Of a stretch of DNA of 64,000 nt, positions 17,418 to 25,789 are shown piece by piece; position 1 is the first letter of the stretch, and every line of letters begins with the position of its first letter. The stretch covers positions 248,001 through 312,000 of the forward strand of contig JAFLUA010000001.1 in assembly GCA_022508985.1 (NCBI GenBank). The letters are read 5' to 3'. The notes beneath the pieces were generated by a model. It saw nothing but the letters and a program-made list of their open reading frames with translations. It had not been told where the DNA came from and did no database searches. The stretch is from Muribaculaceae bacterium. GTDB lineage: Bacteria; Bacteroidota; Bacteroidia; Bacteroidales; Muribaculaceae. The translations under genes and the position numbers were made by a program.

Positions 17418-18302
17418 TCAATCTATAAATCGCGAACAGATATTGCCGTAGGCATCGATTCGTCTATCGCGAAGGAAGGGCCACCACCGACGCACCGATT
17501 CGCTACGATGGATGTCGATATCAACAATAGCTTCCGTTTCTTTATCAGAAGGCGCTTGATATAGGAATTCTCCTTGTGGCCCTACGACAAAACTTGAGCC
17601 CCAGAATTTAATTCCTTGAGTGGCGCTGGAAGGGTCGGGCTCGTGTCCGACGCGATTTACTGCTATTACTGGCAGGCCGTTGGCAACGGCATGACCTCTC
17701 TGAACAGTGATCCATGCTTCTCGCTGGCGCAGTTTCTCGTCAGGCGTATCACTTGATTCCCATCCGATAGCTGTAGGATAGATTAATATTTCGGCACCGG
17801 CAAGTGCCATTAGACGAGCAGCTTCGGGATACCATTGGTCCCAGCATACTAATACACCTAACCGTCCCACCGACGTTTCAATAGGGCTAAATCCTAAATC
17901 TCCAGGTGTGAAATAGAACTTCTCATAGTATGCAGGATCATCGGGTATATGCATCTTTCGATATTTACCTGCGATAGAACCGTCTTTTTCAAAAACGATA
18001 GCTGTGTTGTGGTACAATCCGGCAGCACGCCGCTCGAAGAGAGAGCATACAATGACGACAGCACACTCTTTTGCTAAGGCCGAATAGAAATCACATACTT
18101 CTCCGGGTATTTCAACGGCCAGGCTACACAAGTCGACATTCTCTGTTTGACAAAAATAAAGAGAGTCATGCAACTCTTGATTAACAATGAGTTGCGCCCC
18201 ATTAGAAGCTAATTTCCGTATTTTATGAGCCAAACGATTGCGATTGTCGACAATATCGGCTGTGTTGTGTTGTTGTATTAAGCCTATTTTGAGAATATTC
18301 AT
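17418..18302 (-). CDS. aguB: N-carbamoylputrescine amidase
   Basis: About 294 residues from the ATG at 18302 (MNILKIGLIQQHN); the frame extends to 18383 but overlaps aguA. It belongs to the nitrilase/carbon-nitrogen hydrolase superfamily, with the Glu-Lys-Cys triad visible: Glu in VNQELHDS, Lys in YRKMHIPDD, and Cys in LVCWDQWYPE. The YYEKFYFTPGD segment is typical of AguB. The enzyme hydrolyses N-carbamoylputrescine to putrescine, CO2 and ammonia. It follows aguA with a 2-bp gap, so the two catalyse consecutive steps of arginine-derived polyamine synthesis. Confidence 0.96.
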   Translation of the reverse strand: MNILKIGLIQQHNTADIVDNRNRLAHKIRKLASNGAQLIVNQELHDSLYFCQTENVDLCSLAVEIPGEVCDFYSALAKECAVVIVCSLFERRAAGLYHNTAIVFEKDGSIAGKYRKMHIPDDPAYYEKFYFTPGDLGFSPIETSVGRLGVLVCWDQWYPEAARLMALAGAEILIYPTAIGWESSDTPDEKLRQREAWITVQRGHAVANGLPVIAVNRVGHEPDPSSATQGIKFWGSSFVVGPQGEFLYQAPSDKETEAIVDIDIHRSESVRRWWPFLRDRRIDAYGNICSRFID

Positions 18303-18304
18303 AT

Positions 18305-19348
18305 TCAGATGTTTAAAGAGTTTGACGGTAGCTGCATTGTGGCACAATGCAAAGAGCCATGTTGGCGTATCAAAGCGTTGCAATCAATGCCTATAACGTC
18401 ATAGTCGGGCATAGCACTTTCAATAGCCATTTTAGCCATGAGATCTTTCATCGGCTGATTATAAATAGGTAATAATACCGTGTGATTCAGAATTAGAAAA
18501 TTGGCGTAGGTGGCTGGCAGACGTACACCTTCATCGGCATCGTAAATAGGGTCGGGTAGTGGTAATTCGATAAGGTGAAATGGCTTGCCGTCGGAAGTGC
18601 GGAGAGCTTCAAGCTCTTTTTTCATTTCTGACAAAACTGTGTGGTGAGAATCATCTGTTTCGTGGCAGCCTGTGTAAAAAATAACGTCGCCAGGAGGTGC
18701 AAGTCGAGCAAGTGTGTCGATATGCCCGTCGGTATCGTCACCTTCGAGCGCACCTTTTGTTAACCAGAGCACACGCTCTGCCCCAAGCGTATCTTTTAGA
18801 TATTGCTCAATATGGTCTCGGCTCATGTTGCCATTGCGGTTGGGCGATAAAAGACAATCGCTGCTTGTTAAGATAGTGCCTTTTCCGTCACTTTCGATAG
18901 AGCCCCCTTCGAGCACAAAGCCAAGACAATTATTTCGGGTGCCGTTAAGTATGCCTTTTTCGTAAAGTAGCGATGTGGCAAGGTTGTCTTTGTCGGCAGC
19001 AAATTTCAAACCCCATCCGTTGAATTTGAAGTCGTTGAAAATTAGCTTGTTGTCACTGCCAATGGTCGTGATGGGACCATAATCGCGAGTCCAGGTATCG
19101 TTAGTGGGGATATCTATATATATAATGTTGTCGCGATAAGGGGCCGACGGAAGATAGCGGTCGTCGGGCATCTCCGGCCCGATGATAATAACTTTTACCT
19201 GTTTTGCCGCCGCTGAAATAATATTAGCATAACAATCTCTCACCTCATCGAGCATATATGCCCAATCGGTGTTGGCGTGTGGCCATGCCAAAATGATAGC
19301 TTGAGCGGGCTCCCATTCGGCAGGTAAACGCAGTTTAGGATGCATCAT
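18305..19348 (-). CDS. aguA: Agmatine deiminase
   Basis: A 347-residue guanidino-modifying enzyme that converts agmatine to N-carbamoylputrescine. Signatures include LPAEWEPAQAIILAWPH at the start, TNDTWTRDYGPI, FNGWGLKF, the LEGGSIESDGKGT block, EGDDTDGHID with a catalytic His, and the nucleophile Cys in GSLHCATMQLPS near the end. Length is normal. Its ATG overlaps the stop of the preceding 81-residue gene (ATGA), and the aguB gene begins 2 bp after its stop. No speA-like arginine decarboxylase is in the window. Confidence 0.97.
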   Translation of the reverse strand: MMHPKLRLPAEWEPAQAIILAWPHANTDWAYMLDEVRDCYANIISAAAKQVKVIIIGPEMPDDRYLPSAPYRDNIIYIDIPTNDTWTRDYGPITTIGSDNKLIFNDFKFNGWGLKFAADKDNLATSLLYEKGILNGTRNNCLGFVLEGGSIESDGKGTILTSSDCLLSPNRNGNMSRDHIEQYLKDTLGAERVLWLTKGALEGDDTDGHIDTLARLAPPGDVIFYTGCHETDDSHHTVLSEMKKELEALRTSDGKPFHLIELPLPDPIYDADEGVRLPATYANFLILNHTVLLPIYNQPMKDLMAKMAIESAMPDYDVIGIDCNALIRQHGSLHCATMQLPSNSLNI

Positions 19349-19590
19349 TCTTCGTCATTATAGTCGTTTAGCACATCCCATACCATATCTCGTTCGCTAC
19401 AATAAGCGTCGCAATATTCAAGAAACCCGTTGCGCTCCGAAGTCCCTTGTTCGCGGCAATATTCCCGATATATACGACGTAGCTCAGGGTCATCGACTAA
19501 CATACGCTTAAATTCCGATTCTGCAATGTCGATGCTTGGCGCTTCGTTTATGATAGATTCAAATATTTTAGTTAAGTTATCCATAATCAT
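19345..19590 (-). CDS. Small acidic protein of unknown function ahead of aguA
   Basis: An 81-residue reading frame (ATG at 19590 or, two codons on, 19584) that overlaps aguA by four bases. It is helical in appearance and acidic, with three cysteines in the second half (REYC, LEYCDAYC), one pair spaced CDAYC. It has no signal peptide or recognised domain. Overlap with aguA and coding-like codon use support it as a real gene co-expressed with the polyamine enzymes. Its role is unknown. Confidence 0.7.
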   Translation of the reverse strand: MIMDNLTKIFESIINEAPSIDIAESEFKRMLVDDPELRRIYREYCREQGTSERNGFLEYCDAYCSERDMVWDVLNDYNDEE

Positions 19591-19696
19591 TGGTTTAAGT
19601 TAAATCATAGATGGATATCCGAGCCCAAAAATAGAAAAAAATGCGGGGGCGACAAAGCTCTTGATGTTAAAGAATATTAAGCATTGCCAGTATTAT

Positions 19697-19727
19697 ATTG
19701 TAGCGTGCATCATATTGACTATTTTTG
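19697..19727 (+). promoter_or_regulatory. Promoter of the SGNH hydrolase gene
   Basis: A TATTTTTG box (19720-19727) fits TAnnTTTG, with ATTG (19697-19700) 19 bp upstream. It lies 40 bp before the ATG in the divergent gap shared with the aguA operon. Confidence 0.6.
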
Positions 19728-19766
19728 TAAAAAATAAAAAATGACAATTAATAATACAGATTAACT

Positions 19767-20858
19767 ATGAAACGACTGCTTTATATTGCATTTATTTCAA
19801 TTGTACTAATCTTTGCCGATAGTGCTATAGCTCAGGGGTATAAATACTATAACCTCGATTGTTTCCCGGTGCTTGGAACTTTAGCGCCCAATGCCACGGC
19901 CCGATATTCGCGTCTACCGGATGAAATGAAAGACAGTATTCGTAGTGATTTGTGGGGCTTAGGATTGCATTCCGCGGGCTTGGCTGTGAGATTCCGCTCC
20001 AACTCATCGCGTCTATCAGCAAAATGGCATTCAAGAAATAAATTCAATATGAATCACATGACGGCAACAGGTATTCGTGGTCTTGATTTGTATGTACTTC
20101 AAGACAGTATATGGACAACCGTGTCGAGCGCTCGCCCGTCGTTTAATAATCACAATTCAACATCGACTCTCGTTACGGATATGAAGCCGGGAGTTATGCG
20201 CGAATATATGTTGTATCTGTCGCTATATGATGGTGTTGATTCACTCTATATAGGCGTCGATTCATCAGCCGTGGTAATGCCCCCTGTTTTGAACCTTCCG
20301 CGGGTGGGTAAACCTATAATTATGTACGGCACGAGTATTCTCCAAGGAGGTTGTGCCACGCGACCCGGTATGGCTCACACCAATATACTACAACGTCAAC
20401 TACAGCGAGAGGTCGTAAATCTGGGCTTTAGTGGCAATGCCAGGCTCGACCCTGAAATAGGGCGTTTGATGGCCGACAGTGACGCGTCGTTATTTGTACT
20501 TGATATGCTGCCGAATTGCACTGCTGATATGCTTGACGAGCGCCTCGAAAATTTTGTGACGATATTGAGAAACAAGCACCCTGAGACGCCTATTCTCTTT
20601 GTAGAGAGTCCCATGTTCCCAATATCGCGATTTAGCACGGAAGTATTTGAGACCTTAACAGAGAAAAATGCGCGGTTCCGCAAAATTTATGAGCGCTTGG
20701 TAGAAGCAGGCGATGCCAATATTCATTATTTCAGATCTGAAGATATTCTTGGCGTCGACTATGAAGCTACGGTCGACAACTACCATTTTACCGATACGGG
20801 ATTTCAGCGCTTTGCCGACTCGATGCTGCCGGTTGTGAAATCTTTGCTTAAAGATTGA
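19767..20858 (+). CDS. Secreted SGNH/GDSL-type hydrolase
   Basis: A 363-residue exported protein with a signal peptide ending near residue 22 (SAIAQG). An N-terminal beta-sandwich (about 25-175) resembles the accessory domain of SsfX3-like esterases. The C-terminal SGNH domain has the nucleophile in IIMYGTSILQGG (GTS rather than GDS), the Gly in NLGFSGNAR, the Asn in DMLPNCT, and the Asp-His pair in VDNYHFTDTG. It likely removes acyl groups from a carbohydrate in the periplasm or outside; the substrate is unknown. It is a single-gene unit. Confidence 0.88.
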   Translation: MKRLLYIAFISIVLIFADSAIAQGYKYYNLDCFPVLGTLAPNATARYSRLPDEMKDSIRSDLWGLGLHSAGLAVRFRSNSSRLSAKWHSRNKFNMNHMTATGIRGLDLYVLQDSIWTTVSSARPSFNNHNSTSTLVTDMKPGVMREYMLYLSLYDGVDSLYIGVDSSAVVMPPVLNLPRVGKPIIMYGTSILQGGCATRPGMAHTNILQRQLQREVVNLGFSGNARLDPEIGRLMADSDASLFVLDMLPNCTADMLDERLENFVTILRNKHPETPILFVESPMFPISRFSTEVFETLTEKNARFRKIYERLVEAGDANIHYFRSEDILGVDYEATVDNYHFTDTGFQRFADSMLPVVKSLLKD

Positions 20859-20890
20859 TATTTTATAATCGTAATTTATACGATATTTCT

Positions 20891-20898
20891 TAATTTTG
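20891..20898 (+). promoter_or_regulatory. TAnnTTTG box ahead of hisS
   Basis: TAATTTTG at 20891-20898 matches the -7 consensus 22 bp before the hisS ATG. No clear TTTG -33 element lies at the proper distance. Confidence 0.45.
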
Positions 20899-20920
20899 CA
20901 CCATAAAAAGCAAAAACACC

Positions 20921-22282
20921 ATGGCACAGAAACCCTCGACACCCAAAGGCACGCGCGATTTCACGCCTATTGAAATGGCGCGCCGAAACTATATCTTTGA
21001 TACTATTAGAGAAGTATTTCGACTATTTGGATATCGCCAGATTGAAACTCCGGCAATGGAAAATCTTTCCACACTTATGGGAAAATATGGAGAAGAAGGC
21101 GATAAACTTTTATTCAAAATTCTTAACTCAGGTGATTATCTCAAAGGCGTCGACCGAGAATTAATCGAAAACAATGACACGACGCGCCTTGCGGCAAAAC
21201 TGTGTGATCGTGGCTTGAGATACGACCTTACGGTGCCCTTTGCAAGGTTTGTTGTTCAACATAGAGACGAATTGCAGCTCCCATTCAAGCGCTTTCAAAT
21301 ACAGCCGGTGTGGCGTGCCGACCGCCCGCAAAAAGGCCGTTATCGTGAGTTTTATCAATGCGATGCCGATGTGGTAGGCTCTAACTCTCTTATCAATGAA
21401 ATAGAACTACTACAGATGGAAGACCTCGTGTTTTCTCGTCTTGGCATAAATGTTGCAATAAAACTCAATAACCGTAAGGTGCTTGCCGGAATTGCTGAAT
21501 TGATTGGAGAACCCGACAAACTCATTGATATAACGGTCGCGATAGATAAAATCGACAAAATTGGCATTGAAAAGGTCAATGAAGAGCTATCTGACAGAGG
21601 ATTGAGCCAACAAGCGATAACGGCGTTACGACCAATCCTCGAGATTGACGGAACAGGGACGGAGCGGCTTAATAAACTTGCAACATTGCTCGCACCAAGC
21701 GAAGTCGGAACAAAAGGTGTAGAAGAGTTGCGTACGGTATTTGAAGGTACGCTTGCTCTCGGCCTTAAAGCACAACTCGATATCGATGTATCCCTGGCCC
21801 GTGGATTGAATTATTATACTGGAACAATAATCGAAGTTAAAGCTCTCGATACCGAAATCGGAAGTATCTCGGGCGGTGGTAGATACGACAACCTTACCGG
21901 CGTTTTTGGTCTTGATGGCATTTCAGGTGTGGGCATTTCATTTGGCGCTGATAGGATATATGATGTGCTAAACGCGCTTAATCTGTTCCCTGAGGAGGCG
22001 TTGAAAACGACACAAGTTTTATTTGCTAATTTTGGACAGGCCGAAGCCGATGCATCGTTGAAATTGATTAAGCAACTTCGAGTTAATGGTATTTCGGCCG
22101 AAATTTATCCTGACGCATCAAAAATGAAAAAGCAAATAGGATATGCCGACGCTATCGGAGTGCCGTATTTCGCAATCGTAGGCGAAAGTGAACTCGCCGA
22201 AGGCATGGTTACCATTAAGAATATGGCCGATGGTACGCAAACGTCAATAGAAGCCGAAAAACTTGTAGATTTCTTCTCATGA
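20921..22282 (+). CDS. hisS: Histidine--tRNA ligase
   Basis: A 453-residue class II aminoacyl-tRNA synthetase that charges tRNA-His. Visible are [12 protein letters not shown] at the start, [12 protein letters not shown], motif 2 in [21 protein letters not shown], the His-specific [15 protein letters not shown], motif 3 near SFGADRI, and a C-terminal anticodon-binding domain (about 360-453). Length and order are normal for Bacteroidota. It is followed directly by the promoter of a structured RNA. Confidence 0.98.
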   Translation: MAQKPSTPKGTRDFTPIEMARRNYIFDTIREVFRLFGYRQIETPAMENLSTLMGKYGEEGDKLLFKILNSGDYLKGVDRELIENNDTTRLAAKLCDRGLRYDLTVPFARFVVQHRDELQLPFKRFQIQPVWRADRPQKGRYREFYQCDADVVGSNSLINEIELLQMEDLVFSRLGINVAIKLNNRKVLAGIAELIGEPDKLIDITVAIDKIDKIGIEKVNEELSDRGLSQQAITALRPILEIDGTGTERLNKLATLLAPSEVGTKGVEELRTVFEGTLALGLKAQLDIDVSLARGLNYYTGTIIEVKALDTEIGSISGGGRYDNLTGVFGLDGISGVGISFGADRIYDVLNALNLFPEEALKTTQVLFANFGQAEADASLKLIKQLRVNGISAEIYPDASKMKKQIGYADAIGVPYFAIVGESELAEGMVTIKNMADGTQTSIEAEKLVDFFS

Positions 22283-22283
22283 A

Positions 22284-22315
22284 TTTGCATAAATGAACAA
22301 ATTCGTATAACTTTG
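22284..22315 (+). promoter_or_regulatory. Strong consensus promoter of the RNA after hisS
   Basis: TTTG (22284-22287), a 20-bp spacer and TAACTTTG (22308-22315) match the Bacteroidota -33/-7 promoter exactly. The start site is expected near 22321. The -33 box begins one base after the hisS stop codon. Confidence 0.85.
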
Positions 22316-22320
22316 TGTTA

Positions 22321-22580
22321 AAGTAACAGAGGAAAGTTAGAGAACTTTTACCCAATAGCCACATCAAAGTAGATTGGGAAACTCTTCAAATTATTATGAA
22401 ATGCCGAGACATGCGAGCCGACCAATGGCGGGCCTCAACGACAGTAATTGTCGGTGCCACAGTGCCGGAGGATTACAAAGGTCGGTGAGCACTCAAACCC
22501 TGTCTTATCGGAGTTTCATCGCATCCTTTGGTGTGGACTTTATAGTGTCGCAGTGCGTAAAAGCATTGCGGCATTTTTTT
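22321..22580 (+). ncRNA. Structured RNA of about 260 nt, candidate 6S-like RNA
   Basis: An RNA unit framed by a consensus promoter and an intrinsic terminator. Long-range pairings form a rod: 22359-22369 with 22526-22536 (11 bp), 22396-22401 with 22514-22519, 22404-22407 with 22508-22511, 22408-22411 with 22501-22504, and 22418-22423 with 22480-22485. Between the last two stems is an asymmetric bubble (22412-22417 against 22486-22500). The apical part holds CCTC/GAGG (22433-22436 with 22468-22471) and CGACA/TGTCG (22439-22443 with 22449-22453). A rod with a central bubble is the hallmark of 6S RNA, and GGTCGGTGAGCA resembles part of the Escherichia coli 6S sequence. The identity is inference; the ORF at 22374-22637 runs through the terminator and is rejected. 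Confidence 0.7.
22549..22580 (+). terminator. Terminator of the RNA after hisS
   Basis: CGCAGTGC (22549-22556) pairs with GCATTGCG (22563-22570), with one G-T pair and a six-base loop, followed three bases later by seven T residues. Confidence 0.85.
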
Positions 22581-22652
22581 TATTTGTGTAGCTTAATGTA
22601 TTTGATTATATTTGCTTGCCATTTGGATAAATGGTAATAACAATCGGTGTAT

Positions 22653-23996
22653 ATGAAAAAAGTAATAACATACGGAACTTATGATTTACTGCACCAAGGG
22701 CATATAAACCTACTCACACGAGCAAAAGCTCTTGGCGATTATCTTATTGTAGGAGTTACGTCGGATAATTTTGATAGAAACAGAGGAAAACTTAATGTGC
22801 GCAATAATGTACTTGAGCGCATAGAAGCAGTGAAAAACACCGGATTAGCCGATGAGATAATAATAGAGGACTATGACGGACAAAAAATCGACGATATTCA
22901 GAAGTATGAAGTCGATGTATTTACGGTAGGTTCGGATTGGGTGGGCAAATTTGACTATTTGCAAGAGTTTTGCGAAGTGATATATCTGCCGCGAACAGAA
23001 GGCGTGTCTTCTACAATGCTTCGCTCCGCCGATACAATAAATATAAAGCTCGGTGTCATCGGGACGGGGCGTATGGCCAATCGCTTTATGCCGGAATCAA
23101 AGCACGTAAGTGGTGTTGAGATTGTATCGGCTTATAATCCTATAGATAAAATTGGCCTCTCAGACTTCTCTTCGAGGTATGATGTCAAAGATTTTGAGAA
23201 TCTTGAAAAATTTTTAGAAAGTGTTGATGCAGTCTATATAGCATCACCACATCTTAGCCATTATTCATATATAAAATCGGCACTTGAGGCAAATAAGCAT
23301 GTGCTTTGCGAAATCCCCATAGTGCTGTCCAAAGCAGAGGCGGAAGAGTTGTATTCTCTTGCCGAATCACGTCATTTAGTGCTTCTTGAAGCGAGTAAAA
23401 CGGCTCATTGTCCGGCGTTTAACCATCTCATTAACATCGTAAAAGGTGGCGCTATCGGCACGGTTATAGATGTTACGGCATCTTTGTCGAAACTTGTGAG
23501 TGGAGAATTGCGAGAACTTGACCCCCAACAAGCCGGAGGCTCGATGACCGAACTCGCTCATTTCCCATTGTTGTCGATAGTTAAGCTTCTTGGAAAAGAT
23601 TTTACCGATATCTCGTTCTTCTCCAAGTTTGAAAACGGAGTGGATATTTTCACAAGGGGCATTATTAATTATGAACACGCGGTGTCGTCGATAACTCTTG
23701 GCTTGGGTGTTAAAACAGAAGGCAACCTCGTTATCTCCGGTACGAAAGGTTATGTTTATGTGCCCGCGCCGTGGTGGCTTACCGACTTTTTTGAAGTGCG
23801 TTACGAAAATCAAAACCTCAATAAAAAATATTTCTATTCATTCGATGGCGATGGCCTTAGATATGAATTACAGGAGTTTATATCAATGATAAGAAACAAT
23901 CGATTAACATCACATCGTCTTCGTCGTGAGGAGTCGATAGTTATAGTATCGGTAATTGAAAAATTCCTTAACTCAGAAAACGTTAAGCAACTATGA
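22653..23996 (+). CDS. Cytidylyltransferase-like / Gfo-Idh-MocA oxidoreductase fusion
   Basis: About 447 residues from ATG at 22653; a GTG two codons earlier is an alternative. Residues 1-130 form a nucleotidyltransferase domain like glycerol-3-phosphate cytidylyltransferase: TYGTYDLLHQGHINLL (HxGH motif), then YLPRTEGVSSTMLR (RTEGxS(S/T)T). Residues 135-447 form a Gfo/Idh/MocA-type dehydrogenase, with GVIGTGRMANRF as the dinucleotide-binding motif and CEIPIVLSKAEAEEL. The C-terminal part has the expected alpha/beta substrate domain. The likely role is making an activated polyol phosphate for a surface glycan. It overlaps the next SDR gene by four bases. Confidence 0.88.
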   Translation: MKKVITYGTYDLLHQGHINLLTRAKALGDYLIVGVTSDNFDRNRGKLNVRNNVLERIEAVKNTGLADEIIIEDYDGQKIDDIQKYEVDVFTVGSDWVGKFDYLQEFCEVIYLPRTEGVSSTMLRSADTINIKLGVIGTGRMANRFMPESKHVSGVEIVSAYNPIDKIGLSDFSSRYDVKDFENLEKFLESVDAVYIASPHLSHYSYIKSALEANKHVLCEIPIVLSKAEAEELYSLAESRHLVLLEASKTAHCPAFNHLINIVKGGAIGTVIDVTASLSKLVSGELRELDPQQAGGSMTELAHFPLLSIVKLLGKDFTDISFFSKFENGVDIFTRGIINYEHAVSSITLGLGVKTEGNLVISGTKGYVYVPAPWWLTDFFEVRYENQNLNKKYFYSFDGDGLRYELQEFISMIRNNRLTSHRLRREESIVIVSVIEKFLNSENVKQL

Positions 23997-24727
23997 AAAA
24001 AGCATTAATCGTAGGAGGTGCCAGCGGTATTGGTCTTGCAATATCTGTGGCCTTGGCAGAGCGTGAAGATTACGACAAAGTATATATTCTCGACAAGAAG
24101 CAGCTTGATACAACCAAGTTCTCTCACAAAATAACAAGTCGGATATTTGATATTACGCAATTAGATTATAGTTTGTTGTCGGAATATAAAGATATTGATA
24201 CGCTGATGATTACGGCAGGGTTTGGACGTCTTGCCAGATTTGAGGATTTGTCGGAACGGCATATAATCGATTCGTTTAACGTAAACGCTGTTGGCGCAAT
24301 ACGTATAATACACTATTTCTATGATCGGTTGTTGTCGAAAGAAACGTTTCGTTGTGGTGTAATGGTGAGTATCGCAGGGTTTATGTCATCACCATTGTTT
24401 TCGGTATATGCATCTACGAAGGCCGCATTAAAAATATTCATAGAAAGTGTAAATGTTGAACTCCTTAAGAGCGGTACGCACAACTGTATCTTGAATATTT
24501 CTCCGGGGTCGATAAAAGGCACGGCGTTTAATAATGGCCAAACAGATTTAAGCCTCACCATGCCTTTGGCCAATGAAATAATAGAAAATCTTGAAAATGG
24601 CAACGACCTATTTATACCTCAATATGAAGAGGTATATAAAACCGTTTTAGCGCGTTATGCTAACGACTTCAGGAAAGAAGGAGAGCATAGCTACGAATAT
24701 AAAATGAATTCGGGTCGATTTTCTTAA
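23993..24727 (+). CDS. Short-chain dehydrogenase/reductase paired with the fusion protein
   Basis: A 244-residue SDR with GGASGIGLAISVAL (NAD-binding GxxxGxG) at residues 8-21, MVSIAG with the catalytic Ser, and YASTKAALK with Tyr and Lys. The start overlaps the fusion gene's stop (ATGA), so the two are coupled. With a cytidylyltransferase and two dehydrogenase modules in one operon, the pair plausibly makes and activates a sugar alcohol or modified sugar phosphate. The substrate is not known. Confidence 0.9.
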   Translation: MKKALIVGGASGIGLAISVALAEREDYDKVYILDKKQLDTTKFSHKITSRIFDITQLDYSLLSEYKDIDTLMITAGFGRLARFEDLSERHIIDSFNVNAVGAIRIIHYFYDRLLSKETFRCGVMVSIAGFMSSPLFSVYASTKAALKIFIESVNVELLKSGTHNCILNISPGSIKGTAFNNGQTDLSLTMPLANEIIENLENGNDLFIPQYEEVYKTVLARYANDFRKEGEHSYEYKMNSGRFS

Positions 24728-24746
24728 TAATACACTTACACCAGAG

Positions 24747-25358
24747 CTATTCTACTGCGAGTAACGGTAGTTTGTTCATTTCTTCGATGTAATTTAGAAT
24801 TTCATCTTTTCCAAAACCCTTTTCGCTCGATGTTCGGAATATCGGAGGCAACTCTTCCCATGTTTCGAGGAGGGTCGCCAAGTAATCATTTGTTTTCGAT
24901 TCACCTGCAGTTGCCGACTGCTTGTCCATTTTAGTAAACACAATGCTGAACGGGATGCCGCTAACACCGAGCCACTCCATGAATTCAAGATCTATTTTCA
25001 ATGGCTTGTGACGGCTATCGATGAGTACAAAAAGATTTGTCATCTGTTCACGCCCTAAAATATAGCTTTTAATTATTTTCTCAAGCCTGTCTCGGTCGGC
25101 TTTGCTGCGTTGAGCAAAGCCATAACCCGGAAGATCGACAATATACCATTGATTGTTAACCAAAAAGTGATTGATTAGCATGGTCTTTCCGGGTGTCGCC
25201 GACGTTTTGGCAAGCCCCTTAACGCCAGTCAACATATTTATTAGCGACGATTTACCAACATTAGATCTGCCGATAAACGCATATTCATGCCTAACTTCTT
25301 GAGGACATTTTCGATAATCTGTGTTACTTATTATAAATCGTGCGTTATTGATTATCAT
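24747..25358 (-). CDS. engB: Ribosome-biogenesis GTPase YihA/YsxC (EngB)
   Basis: About 203 residues from the ATG at 25358 ([12 protein letters not shown]); the frame extends three codons to a TTG that is less likely. TRAFAC GTPase motifs are present: G1 [10 protein letters not shown]3 DLPGYGFA, G4 TKMDK and G5 TSSEKGFG. It assists assembly of the 50S ribosomal subunit. Length is normal. It faces the SDR gene tail to tail with a 19-bp gap and has its own promoter. Confidence 0.97.
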   Translation of the reverse strand: MIINNARFIISNTDYRKCPQEVRHEYAFIGRSNVGKSSLINMLTGVKGLAKTSATPGKTMLINHFLVNNQWYIVDLPGYGFAQRSKADRDRLEKIIKSYILGREQMTNLFVLIDSRHKPLKIDLEFMEWLGVSGIPFSIVFTKMDKQSATAGESKTNDYLATLLETWEELPPIFRTSSEKGFGKDEILNYIEEMNKLPLLAVE

Positions 25359-25385
25359 ATTAAGCAATTACTTGTTTTAGTGCAA

Positions 25386-25417
25386 CAAAGTTAGCAAAAA
25401 ACTATAAATGCAGCAAT
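25386..25417 (-). promoter_or_regulatory. Promoter of engB
   Basis: On the minus strand TAACTTTG (complement of 25386-25393) and ATTG (complement of 25414-25417) are spaced by 20 bp. The leader would be about 20 nt. Confidence 0.65.
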
Positions 25418-25484
25418 AATAGGCTAATAGGTTGTTATAAAGTGGCAATGCTATATTAAAGTATGTTAAATGCAGCTGTGGCGT

Positions 25485-25515
25485 ATTGTTTTGCCAAAAT
25501 TTATAGCTATCTTTG
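25485..25515 (+). promoter_or_regulatory. Promoter of the initiator tRNA
   Basis: TATCTTTG (25508-25515) matches TAnnTTTG, with ATTG (25485-25488) 19 bp upstream. The tRNA begins 14 bp after the box. Confidence 0.6.
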
Positions 25516-25528
25516 CACTACAAAACAT

Positions 25529-25600
<72 letters not shown>

Positions 25601-25616
25601 CTACAAATAACTGAAT

Positions 25617-25647
25617 GTGTCTCGAAAATCTTTGGGACACTTTTTTT
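25617..25647 (+). terminator. Terminator of the initiator tRNA
   Basis: GTGTCTC pairs with GGGACAC (one G-T pair) around a short A/T-rich loop, followed by seven T residues. It ends the tRNA transcript before the mlaE promoter region. Confidence 0.82.
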
Positions 25648-25748
25648 GTGTTATTGTTTCAGTTTTAACTCTAAATTATTTGATAGTGCTAATGGAGAAA
25701 AAATTGGATAAAAGGTCTTATCGAATATGTAGCGTGGGAAAAAATGAT

Positions 25749-25756
25749 TAACTTTG
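25749..25756 (+). promoter_or_regulatory. TAnnTTTG box ahead of mlaE
   Basis: TAACTTTG at 25749-25756 lies 33 bp before the ATG. The -33 position holds only a weak TATG. It probably starts the five-gene run mlaE to hemW. Confidence 0.5.
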
Positions 25757-25789
25757 CACGTATACATTACTTGAAAATTGTAAACAGAT

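Noticed and set aside
22329-22345. A GAGGAAAGT motif suggesting RNase P RNA
   Set aside because: The other conserved RNase P regions are absent and the fold is a simple rod.
22374-22637. An 87-codon plus-strand frame after hisS as a protein gene
   Set aside because: It begins inside a strongly structured RNA and crosses its terminator; composition is not coding-like and no ribosome context is seen.
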